DNA of 64,000 bases, taken from assembly GCA_016286365.1 (NCBI GenBank), contig JAEESN010000011.1, forward strand, positions 1-64,000, in the 5' to 3' direction. Each line of letters opens with the position of its first letter. Within the stretch, counting starts at the first letter, position 1. Below, one piece after another: positions 8,447 to 16,032 of this stretch. The notes under the pieces are model-generated. The model ran no database searches, was not told the origin of the DNA, and saw only the letters and a program-made list of their open reading frames with translations. The stretch is from Treponema sp. GTDB taxonomy: Bacteria; Spirochaetota; Spirochaetia; Treponematales; Treponemataceae. Both the position numbers and the translations under genes were made by a program.

Positions 8447-9036
8447 AAAAAACATTTTTAGCTTTATCGCTCGTTTTAGCTTCGCTGCTTATTTTTGTAA
8501 ACACAGGTTGTGTCGGAGATGGTTTTGATCCGGATCATCCTTATGCAAACGTAAAGTGGCAGGAAATCAAGAGCATTGATGAATTAAAAGGAAAATGGGT
8601 GAGCGATTTTAATACAATCATCTTTCCAAAAACACTTAAGGGAAAAGATTACATCCACATAATCGAAAAACCGACTGATGATTCTTACAAATGGAACAAC
8701 TATATTGCCAAATATAACCTGACTGTAGATCAGGCTTGGGCAAAACGTTATGCGGCTATTGCAGAAGTGTACGGAGTTGCTTACCCTTTAAGCGATGCAA
8801 ACGGAACAGAAAAAGGAATTAAAGTTAAGCTAAAAGGAAAAACGACAAATAAAACCGGAATTTTTGAATCAACTTTAGAAACTTTGATTCCAGAAGTAAT
8901 TGCAGATAAAAACCTTTCGTACTTTACACTTTCACCCGATAAAAAGCATTTAAGAATTTCTGGTACATTCAGGTATTACAGCAACAAGTTTACAAACAGT
9001 TTTATTGGCGAAAGAATTTATACGCTTGAGGATTAG
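8443..9036 (+). CDS. Lipoprotein of unknown function
   Basis: A 197-residue protein with a signal peptide ending in a lipobox-like VNTGC. The mature part carries WQEIKSIDELKGKWVS, a pattern seen in small spirochaete lipoproteins that resemble lipocalin-like calycins, but no catalytic motif is visible. It is translationally coupled to the SDR gene and followed 14 bp later by the patatin gene, so lipid handling is possible but unproven. Confidence 0.7.
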   Translation: MKKTFLALSLVLASLLIFVNTGCVGDGFDPDHPYANVKWQEIKSIDELKGKWVSDFNTIIFPKTLKGKDYIHIIEKPTDDSYKWNNYIAKYNLTVDQAWAKRYAAIAEVYGVAYPLSDANGTEKGIKVKLKGKTTNKTGIFESTLETLIPEVIADKNLSYFTLSPDKKHLRISGTFRYYSNKFTNSFIGERIYTLED

Positions 9037-9050
9037 AGGGAGGAAGTAAT

Positions 9051-9947
9051 ATGAAAAAGATTTTTTTAATTATATGTTTATTTTCTACAATTTGGGGAGC
9101 GCGCGCCTTTTCCCAGGAGACGGGGCTTGTTCTGGCTGGCGGGGGCGGAAAAGGCGCATACGAGGTAGGTGTCTGGAAAGCGATGATTGAATACGGTATT
9201 TCTAAACGAGTTACCGCGATATCAGGAACCAGTGTTGGCGGACTAAATTCTGCACTTTTTTCCTGTGTAGATGATTATGCCGCAATTGAAAATATCTGGA
9301 AAAATCTTGTTCCAAAGTATCTTACAGAAGGTGATGCACTTATTTCGCAGGCCGGTCTTTCAAGAATCATCTCGATGATAGGGCTCACAAAACTGCAGAA
9401 CAATCAGTATCCGCGTGTTACAGTAACAGCCGTTCGGAATAAGTTCATCCTTACAAAAACATTTTTAAATTCATTTTCGGAAAAGCCTGGAACTTATGCT
9501 TCGCGCTTTTGTCTGAACGAAGAAAAACAGGTAACAGAAATCAGAAACAAGCTTCTTGCTACTGCAGCCTTCCCTGTTGCATGTAATCCTATTAAACTTG
9601 CAGACGGAAACGAATATTACGACGGTGGATTTGAACAGGCAGGTGGAGACAACGTTCCTCTTGAACCGATTGCAAAAGATAACGGAAAATACGGTCTTAA
9701 TATAAAAACAGTTTTCATCGTATTCCTGGAAAAAAATCCTGAGCGCCTTTACAGAGACATCGACTACGATAGTTTCAAACTCATAAGAATCATTCCTTCG
9801 ATTGAGCTTGGAAACATTCTGGAAGGAACAACTAACTTTACTTCGAACAGAATTAAGATGCTCATCGATTATGGTTATAATGATGCCGTAAAGGTTCTTC
9901 AGGAAAACGGTTACTATCCTGTTTCTGATTACTGGTTTGAAGATTAA
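9051..9947 (+). CDS. Patatin-like phospholipase, exported
   Basis: A 298-residue protein with a signal peptide (about 1-20, ending GARAFS). The patatin fold is shown by the oxyanion motif GGGGKGAYEVG, the nucleophile elbow GTSVGG and the DGG of the Ser-Asp dyad in YYDGGF. It should hydrolyse acyl esters of lipids outside the cytoplasm. It is the last gene of the SDR-lipoprotein-patatin operon; GGGAGGAAG precedes the ATG. Confidence 0.88.
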   Translation: MKKIFLIICLFSTIWGARAFSQETGLVLAGGGGKGAYEVGVWKAMIEYGISKRVTAISGTSVGGLNSALFSCVDDYAAIENIWKNLVPKYLTEGDALISQAGLSRIISMIGLTKLQNNQYPRVTVTAVRNKFILTKTFLNSFSEKPGTYASRFCLNEEKQVTEIRNKLLATAAFPVACNPIKLADGNEYYDGGFEQAGGDNVPLEPIAKDNGKYGLNIKTVFIVFLEKNPERLYRDIDYDSFKLIRIIPSIELGNILEGTTNFTSNRIKMLIDYGYNDAVKVLQENGYYPVSDYWFED

Positions 9948-9998
9948 AGATTTATTTCGAAGATTTGCAATTTTACGAACTCCGGCTGATTTAATTTT

Positions 9999-10712
9999 TT
10001 ACGGAAGATAATTTGTATTTACATTCTTTAATGCGTTAAAGATTCTTTCTTTTGTATTTATGTCGCCGCCTGTGAGCATTTCGATTTTCTTTCTCGCATC
10101 CTTTCTGTCGGAATTATCCTGAAAGTCACAGGTACACACAAAACCCATAAAACCTTCTTTTTGTGCATGCTCAATAATCCTCTCCTGGGCAGCATAGCAA
10201 AGCGGGCGGATAATCGTAACAGGATAATTATCATACTTGAGTTTTGGAATCATTGTGGAAAGCTCACCCTTGTTTACCATATTCATAAAAAAGGTTTCGA
10301 GGATATCGTCCATGTGGTGTCCCAGGGCTATTTTATTGTATCCGTTTTTTATTGCGTAATTTATGAGCTCTGTACGCCTCTGAGTTGAACACCAGTAACA
10401 GCTCATCTTCTGCCCTTCTTTTACGCGACCTGTTACATCGATTTTAAGAGATTCAAAAGGAACATCCCACACTTCAAATAATTCTAAAATTTTTTTAGGA
10501 AAAGGAGGAGCAAAATCGGTTTGTATGTTTAAGGCTTTATATGTAAAACCCGAAGAGGGTCTTTTAGAACGGTTTGCAAAATACTGGATTAATGCAGTAG
10601 AGTCTTTTCCTCCGCTTGCACCAATCAGTATTTTGTCGCCGTCTTCAATCAGATTGTAATCAAAGACGGCTTTATCTATTAAGCTTGAAAGCCTGAGATT
10701 TTTACTCGGCAT
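9999..10712 (-). CDS. TtcA-like PP-loop tRNA thiolase
   Basis: A 237-residue ATP pyrophosphatase-type enzyme. IGASGGKDS is the PP-loop. CYWCSTQRR gives a CxxC pair and a later CTC lies in GFVCTCDF, the layout of TtcA enzymes that use an Fe-S cluster to make 2-thiocytidine in tRNA. GHHMDD is a second conserved motif. The gene starts 11 bp inside the end of the upstream transporter gene. TtcA itself is most likely, but the specific tRNA base is not proven. Confidence 0.8.
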   Translation of the reverse strand: MPSKNLRLSSLIDKAVFDYNLIEDGDKILIGASGGKDSTALIQYFANRSKRPSSGFTYKALNIQTDFAPPFPKKILELFEVWDVPFESLKIDVTGRVKEGQKMSCYWCSTQRRTELINYAIKNGYNKIALGHHMDDILETFFMNMVNKGELSTMIPKLKYDNYPVTIIRPLCYAAQERIIEHAQKEGFMGFVCTCDFQDNSDRKDARKKIEMLTGGDINTKERIFNALKNVNTNYLP

Positions 10713-12015
10713 TCTTCTTTTTCATAGGGCGAACGAGGAAGCAGCTTAAAGCCATTGCAACTGCATATAAGATTGTAGTTACAATAAGCACATTCTGATA
10801 TCCTGCTGGATTTGCCTTTACTCCTGCAATATCAATAAATTCACCTGTATGATTTACGATTGCACTTGCCATCTGGTTTCCTGTAAGTCCTGCGAAAGCC
10901 CACGCAGAAAGTGTAATTCCGTGGATTGCAGAGATATTTCCCATACCGTAGTGGTCTGAAAGAAGTGTTGGAACATTAGAGAATCCGCCACCGTATCCTG
11001 CGTTTACAATAAAGATTAAAGCAAGTACGAAGATGATTGCTGCAATGTTTCCGTATCCGTTTGCAATTCCTTTAGAAAGAAGAACGATTAATGTAGAAAC
11101 AATTGAAAGTGTAAAGATCATTTTATAAACAGTGTTACGATCCTTCATCTTATCTGCCCATGCAGAGAAACCAAGACGTCCGCCTGCGTTGAACAAAGCA
11201 GAAATTGTAGAGATGATTCCGATTGCACCACCAAGACCAATACATTTTACAATCATTTTTTCCTGAGAGATGATTGCAAGACCACAAGTGATGTTGATGT
11301 AGAACATAAGCCAGATACCAATGTAAGAAGCGATTGGTTCTGTTTTGAGCGAAGCGATGATTCCTTCTTCCTTTGTTTTCTTCTGTGGCTCAACCCAGCC
11401 TTCAGGTTTAGCAAGCATAAAGTGTCCGAGCATCATCATTACAAAATAAACTGCAGCGAGGATGTAGAACATCTTGAAGATTCCAGTTGGTCCCATCTTG
11501 TCGAGCATTGCCTGCATGATTGGAGAAGCGATTGCCTTTGCAGCACCAAATCCCGCTACAGCAAGACCTGTTGCAAGACCTTTTTTATCTTTGAACCAGA
11601 GCATCAGAGTTTTTACAGGTGAAAGATAACCTGTTCCAAGTCCAATACCCATTATAAATCCATAAGAAACGTAAATACCGATTAAAGCAAGAACACTAGG
11701 CTGACCTTCCTGCATACATTTTCCACCGTACCAGATGAAGAAACCAGTTCCTGCCATACCAAGAGCAAATGTTATGGAAGCAATTAAAGATGACTTATGA
11801 ATATTTTTTTCTACAAGGCCACCCAAGAAAGCAGCTGACATACCAAGGAAGAAAATTGCAAAGCTGAACGCCCATTCTACTGCACCCTTTGAAAATCCGA
11901 TGTAGTTAGCAATTTCCTGACTGAAAATAGACCAGCAGTATACAGTACCGATACTGCAGTGAAGAAGTAAAGCCGGGATAGCACCGCGGATCCACTTGTT
12001 CTGAATGTTTTTCAT
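10702..12015 (-). CDS. MFS transporter of the oxalate/formate antiporter (OFA) family
   Basis: A 437-residue protein with about 12 membrane segments. The N-terminus (IRGAIPALLLHCSIGTVYCW) and the loop WFKDKKGLATG are typical of the OFA branch of the major facilitator superfamily. The substrate is probably a small carboxylate and cannot be fixed. The start is placed at the ATG at 12015, with GGAG eight bases upstream; a longer frame exists but its extra 52 residues are not membrane-like. It overlaps the TtcA-like gene and is probably co-transcribed with it. Confidence 0.85.
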   Translation of the reverse strand: MKNIQNKWIRGAIPALLLHCSIGTVYCWSIFSQEIANYIGFSKGAVEWAFSFAIFFLGMSAAFLGGLVEKNIHKSSLIASITFALGMAGTGFFIWYGGKCMQEGQPSVLALIGIYVSYGFIMGIGLGTGYLSPVKTLMLWFKDKKGLATGLAVAGFGAAKAIASPIMQAMLDKMGPTGIFKMFYILAAVYFVMMMLGHFMLAKPEGWVEPQKKTKEEGIIASLKTEPIASYIGIWLMFYINITCGLAIISQEKMIVKCIGLGGAIGIISTISALFNAGGRLGFSAWADKMKDRNTVYKMIFTLSIVSTLIVLLSKGIANGYGNIAAIIFVLALIFIVNAGYGGGFSNVPTLLSDHYGMGNISAIHGITLSAWAFAGLTGNQMASAIVNHTGEFIDIAGVKANPAGYQNVLIVTTILYAVAMALSCFLVRPMKKKNAE

Positions 12016-12175
12016 ATAGACTCCATTTTTAAAAGTTACAATAAAATAATTATACCACAATTTTCGCCGGATGTTAAATAAGTATAGTTCCTTATGTGAA
12101 AATCTGTGCTGTGGGCCGGCAACGATTGTTTCATCGAGGGTTGTCCCCCTTGTAAAATACGTAATTTTCATGCGG

Positions 12176-12204
12176 TTGCTATAAAGTCTTATATTATATA
12201 TTAT
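12176..12204 (+). promoter_or_regulatory. Promoter of the DUF4832 lipoprotein gene
   Basis: TTGCTA at 12176-12181 and TATTAT at 12199-12204 have a 17-bp spacer. The predicted start site falls at the ATG at 12211 and no clear ribosome site precedes it, so the transcript may be leaderless. Confidence 0.55.
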
Positions 12205-12210
12205 TATGGG

Positions 12211-13614
12211 ATGAAAAAGATTGCATGCCTTTGTTTATTTATTTCACTTTTGATTATATCCTGCAAAAACTCAGTATCATCAACTGAACCACCTATTGAA
12301 TTAACCTTTGAGCCCCAAGATTATTTCCAGGTAGATGAAGCAAACGCGCTTAAAGGCTTCTTCCCTATTATGACTTCAAATCCTTTAATTCCCTGCAGCA
12401 TGGAATTTTTCAACATCGACCTTAAAGATATCATGACAGGCGAAAATTCATACAACTTTACTGAACTGAATAAAAAAATCCAACAGATAAATAACAGAGG
12501 TCGCCAGGCTGTATTCCGTGTTGTTCTTGATACACCCGGTGAATATAATGATAACGATAATTATATTTCCGGAACTCCTGATTTTTTCTGGTCAAAAGGT
12601 ATACAAAAAATTTATTATTATCCAGACAGAAATACTTCAAAACCACAGTGTTATTTTCCAGATTACACTGACCAGAAATGTATAAACATCCTTGATAAAG
12701 TAATCAGAAAACTCGGCTCTGAATATGATGGCAAGCCTGGAGTTGGTTTTATTTTCTGTGGATTTATTGGACATTGGGGTGAATGGCACAATTATTATGA
12801 CACAAGCGATGAAGATCATCACATGCCTACAGATACTCAGCAACGACAACTTTATAAAGCATTTGCAGAAAGTTTTACAAAAACCATTACTATGACACGT
12901 TATCCAACTTCTTCCTGCCTTCAGAATTATCCAAATATCGGCTTTCATGATGATTCTTTCACCGAGTCTACTGTTAATGATTCAATAAGCTGGTATTTTT
13001 ATTCAAGACTTAAAAGTCAAGACGTAACAGATAGATGGAAGACAGCTGTTATCAGTGGTGAATTCAGACCAGAAAATCAAAAACCCTTTATAGAGGGAAC
13101 TAAATATGAAGATTACTATCAGGATTATGATTTATGTATCCAAAAAACTCATTGTTCAAATCTGATTTTTAATAAAGCATTCAATTCAACTTATGTAAAT
13201 GATTCTACAAAAAGAAACCGTGTATGGACAGCCTCTAAAAAACTTGGTTATGATTTATATTGCAGTAATATTGGATCTGGCGTTCAGGGAAATAAAATAA
13301 AAATCCAGCTTCATATCACCAACACAGGCATTGCCCCATTCTACTACAACTGAAAGCCGGAAGTAATTTTGTCAAAAAACGGCACTGCGTTGAAAACCTG
13401 GAAAAATCCATTCAACAATTGGGATATAAGAACCGTCCTCCCAGGCGAAACAAAATCGTTTATAGGAACTCTCTCGCTTGATGGCAAGGACACTACAGGT
13501 ACTAAATTGATTTTCGGAATTCCAAACCCGGTCGAAGGTGCCGTACCATTGAAGTTTTCGAACAAGACCCTGAATGAAGAAAAAGCAGGATTTATTACGA
13601 TAAAAGAATTTTAA
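12211..13614 (+). pseudogene. DUF4874/DUF4832 lipoprotein gene interrupted by in-frame TGA
   Basis: The frame starts at an ATG at 12211 with a lipobox ending LIISC, then runs 380 codons of DUF4832-type sequence (GFIGHWGEWH, FHDDSF) to a TGA at 13351-13353. It continues in the same frame for 86 more codons with clear family character (ALKTWKNPFNNWDIRTVLPG) and stops at 13614. Relatives usually have Trp after the Tyr-Tyr of this strand, so a TGG to TGA change is the simplest reading. TGA is a normal stop elsewhere here, for example at the SDR gene. Probably a recent pseudogene. The role is unknown, likely glycan-related. Confidence 0.7.
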
Positions 13615-13620
13615 GAAGAA

Positions 13621-13783
13621 ATAAAGCGCAGAGAGCGAAGCGAACTGCCGCAAAAAAACATTAAAGCGCAGGTGAGCTATGCGAACCTGCCGCTTTGAAA
13701 AATATCAAACCACATAAAAAATAAAGCATTGATCGATTTTTTAAAGAAATTAAAGCGCAGTAAGCAAAGCGAACTGCCGCTTT
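13621..13783. repeat. Three copies of a REP-like hairpin
   Basis: The motif AAAGCGCAG...CTGCCGC(TTT) appears at 13623-13651, 13663-13696 and 13752-13783, each able to fold as a hairpin with one bulged G in the stem. Copies two and three end CCGCTTTGAAA. A related copy, with CGCAG and CTGTCGGCTTTGAAA, lies at 13843-13883. The 13615-14019 interval contains no gene. Confidence 0.75.
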
Positions 13784-13811
13784 GAAATTCCAAACCAACA
13801 TACCACAAAAA

Positions 13812-13833
13812 AAACAGTCCGAACGGACTGTTT
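13812..13833. terminator. Perfect 10-bp hairpin, probable bidirectional terminator
   Basis: AAACAGTCCG and CGGACTGTTT flank a two-base loop, with an A run on the left and a T-rich stretch on the right. It lies between the DUF4832 pseudogene and the convergent GGGtGRT gene. Confidence 0.65.
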
Positions 13834-13838
13834 CTCTA

Positions 13839-14001
13839 CGATTTAAATCGCAGACTCGCTTTGCGAGTCTGTCGGCTTTGAAATTGATTTCCCGTGCACC
13901 GAAGGTGTCACGGGTTTAAACGTTTTTGACGGCGAGTTTCACTCGTCCGTCGGAAAACGTTATATCGACCGCCGTAGGATGTACAGTTGCCTGCATCCTA
14001 C
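13839..14001. repeat. Cluster of further hairpins
   Basis: In order: the 12-bp palindrome CGATTTAAATCG (13839-13850); CAGACTCGC/GCGAGTCTG with a 3-nt loop (13851-13871); CCCGTG with ACC pairing GGT and CACGGG (13891-13914); a long broken stem of AACGTTTT, GACGG and CGAGT with their complements (13919-13961); and GTAGGATG/CATCCTAC (13974-14001). No coding frame was seen. Confidence 0.7.
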
Positions 14002-14064
14002 CTCGAAGCAAAGCCTATATTAAAATGAACCGGCAACGGCTACCGCGCAGGCAACTGTACATCC
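13977..14064. repeat. 18-bp inverted repeat reaching into the GGGtGRT gene end
   Basis: The stretch GGATGTACAGTTGCCTGC at 13977-13994 is the exact reverse complement of 14047-14064. The right copy is inside the last codons of the GGGtGRT gene and the left copy is in its 3-prime untranslated region, so the transcript can fold a long hairpin over its own stop codon. Confidence 0.8.
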
Positions 14065-15057
14065 AACCATAGGGTTATTTCCCATTCCCATGAAGCCCAT
14101 CATTTCTACGTGTGCTGGAACTGATGAAGAGCCTGCAAACTGAGCGTCTGAGTGCATACGACCCAAAGTATCAGTAAATCCGTATGATGCCGGACCAGCA
14201 GCCATGTTATCAGGGTGAAGTGTACGACCTGTACCACCACCAGATGCTACAGAGAAGTAATTCTTACCAGCGAGGAGGCGTTCCTTCTTGTAAGTACCTG
14301 CAACAGGGTGCTGGAATCGTGTTGGGTTTGTTGAGTTACCAGTGATTGAAACATCAACGTCTTCGTGCCACATGATTGCAACACCTTCGCGAACATCGTC
14401 GGCACCGTAGCATTTTACGATAAGGCGGTCTGGGTTAGATCCGTATGGAACTTCCTTTACAACCTTAAGAGCCTTGTCTGTTCCTTCACCGTTGAAGTAA
14501 TCAAATTCTGTCTGAACGTATGTGAATCCGTTGATACGTGAAATAATCTGAGCAGCGTCTTTTCCAAGACCGTTCAAGATAACGCGGAGCTTGTTCTTGC
14601 GAACTTTGTTAGCGTTAGCTGCGATTTTAATAGCACCTTCTGCAGCAGCGAATGATTCGTGTCCTGCGAGGAATGCGAAGCACTGTGTTTCTTCAGAAAG
14701 AAGACGTGCACCAAGGTTTCCGTGTCCAAGACCAACTTTACGGTCATCAGCTACAGAACCTGGGAGACAGAATGCCTGAAGTCCTTTACCGATGTTTGCA
14801 GCGGCTGTAGAACCAGTCTTGTCTCCTGTTTTTTCTGCTTCTTTAATTGCGATTGCAGAACCAAGTACATAAGCCCATTTTGCATCTTCAAAACAAATCT
14901 GCTGTGTTGACTGACAGATTTCGTATGGGTCAAATCCGCGTGATTTACAAAGGTCACGAGCTTCGTTTAATCCAGCTTCGCCTTCTTTAAATCCGTATTC
15001 TTTAAGAGCCTTATTCACCTGAGGAATGCGGCCTTCAAAATCTTCAAATAATGCCAT
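14020..15057 (-). CDS. GGGtGRT family protein
   Basis: A 345-residue protein with the family-naming motif SGGGTGRT near residue 275, followed by HVEMMGFMGMGNNPM and a small-residue C-terminus. The family is known from anaerobes and is regularly encoded next to a NifU-like scaffold, as here, but its reaction is not known. It starts 20 bp after the NifU-like gene behind an AGGAGG-type site, so the two form one operon. The Gly-rich motif suggests nucleotide or cofactor binding; that is inference. Confidence 0.85.
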   Translation of the reverse strand: MALFEDFEGRIPQVNKALKEYGFKEGEAGLNEARDLCKSRGFDPYEICQSTQQICFEDAKWAYVLGSAIAIKEAEKTGDKTGSTAAANIGKGLQAFCLPGSVADDRKVGLGHGNLGARLLSEETQCFAFLAGHESFAAAEGAIKIAANANKVRKNKLRVILNGLGKDAAQIISRINGFTYVQTEFDYFNGEGTDKALKVVKEVPYGSNPDRLIVKCYGADDVREGVAIMWHEDVDVSITGNSTNPTRFQHPVAGTYKKERLLAGKNYFSVASGGGTGRTLHPDNMAAGPASYGFTDTLGRMHSDAQFAGSSSVPAHVEMMGFMGMGNNPMVGCTVACAVAVAGSF

Positions 15058-15077
15058 AATTCTATTTCCTCCTGTGA

Positions 15078-15779
15078 CTATTCTTTACGTGGGTCGATAA
15101 GTTTTACCATACCCTGATCAGCAGTTACACGACCGTAGTGTGTGCGTGCTTTTTCGATAGCTTCTTTAGGATCTGTTCCAGCCTTAAGAGCATCCATCAA
15201 TTTACCAAAGTTGATACAGTTGTATCCGATAATCTGATTGTCTTTATCAACTGCACAAGTTTCTACATAACCTTCTGTCATTTCGAGGTAGCGAGGACCA
15301 GTTTTGCGTGTAGCAAACATTGTTCCAACCTGAGAGCGGAGGTTCTTTCCAAGGTCTTCAAGAGAAGCACCAACTTTAAGTCCGTCTTTAGAGTAAGCAG
15401 ACTGTGAACGACCGTATACAATCTGAAGGAAGAGTTCACGCATAGCAGTGTTGATTGCATCACAAACTAAGTCAGTATTCAAAGCTTCGAGAACTGTTTT
15501 ACCAATAAGGATTTCAGAAGCCATAGCAGCTGAGTGAGTCATACCGGAACATCCGATTGTCTCTACGAGTGCTTCTTCGATAATACCTTTCTTAATGTTC
15601 AAAGAAAGTTTGCAGGCACCCTGCTGAGGTGCACACCAACCAATACCGTGTGTGAATCCTGAAACATCTTCAATCTTTTTAACCTTTACCCATTCTCCTT
15701 CTTCAGGAATTGGGGCAGGTCCATGATATGCGCCTTTAGCTAAAGGACACATATGCTCCACTTCTGCAGTGTATGTCAT
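15078..15779 (-). CDS. NifU-like iron-sulfur cluster assembly scaffold
   Basis: A 233-residue protein related to the IscU/NifU N-terminal domain: IGWCAPQQGACKLSL and VETIGCSGMTHSAAMASE hold conserved Cys residues, and a third set (ETCAVD, GYNCINF) lies nearer the C-terminus. It is longer than classical IscU and matches the variant always paired with GGGtGRT. It is the first gene of that pair. It probably carries or delivers an Fe-S cluster to a dedicated client, perhaps its partner. Confidence 0.82.
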   Translation of the reverse strand: MTYTAEVEHMCPLAKGAYHGPAPIPEEGEWVKVKKIEDVSGFTHGIGWCAPQQGACKLSLNIKKGIIEEALVETIGCSGMTHSAAMASEILIGKTVLEALNTDLVCDAINTAMRELFLQIVYGRSQSAYSKDGLKVGASLEDLGKNLRSQVGTMFATRKTGPRYLEMTEGYVETCAVDKDNQIIGYNCINFGKLMDALKAGTDPKEAIEKARTHYGRVTADQGMVKLIDPRKE

Positions 15780-16032
15780 GATTTGCTCCTAAGTGAGCCC
15801 GCTGGCGGACTCTGATATATAGAAAACCGTTAAGAAAAATGCAAAAGCAATTTTCAGGTTATCCTTAAAATAATATATATTTTGATTAAAAATATCATTT
15901 TAACAAGGATTTTTCAATATAATACCCATATTATAGAATAAAAGATTAAAATTTGCGTTTTATTCAGTTTGAATGTAAAATTAATTAATTAAAAACCGGC
16001 ATATTTTAATTATTGGAAGAAGATTTTACCTT

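Noticed and set aside
13351..13353. TGA as selenocysteine or a changed genetic code
   Set aside because: No SECIS-like hairpin recognised after the TGA and other genes in the window end normally in TGA, for example the SDR and TolC-like genes.
13851..14001. Hairpins as integron attC sites
   Set aside because: No integrase gene, no conserved R and L core sites with GTTRRRY, and no cassette genes between the hairpins.
15780..16032. Intergenic region before the PDZ/HD-GYP gene as a riboswitch or small RNA gene
   Set aside because: AT-rich with no stable stem or terminator; it simply separates two divergent promoters.
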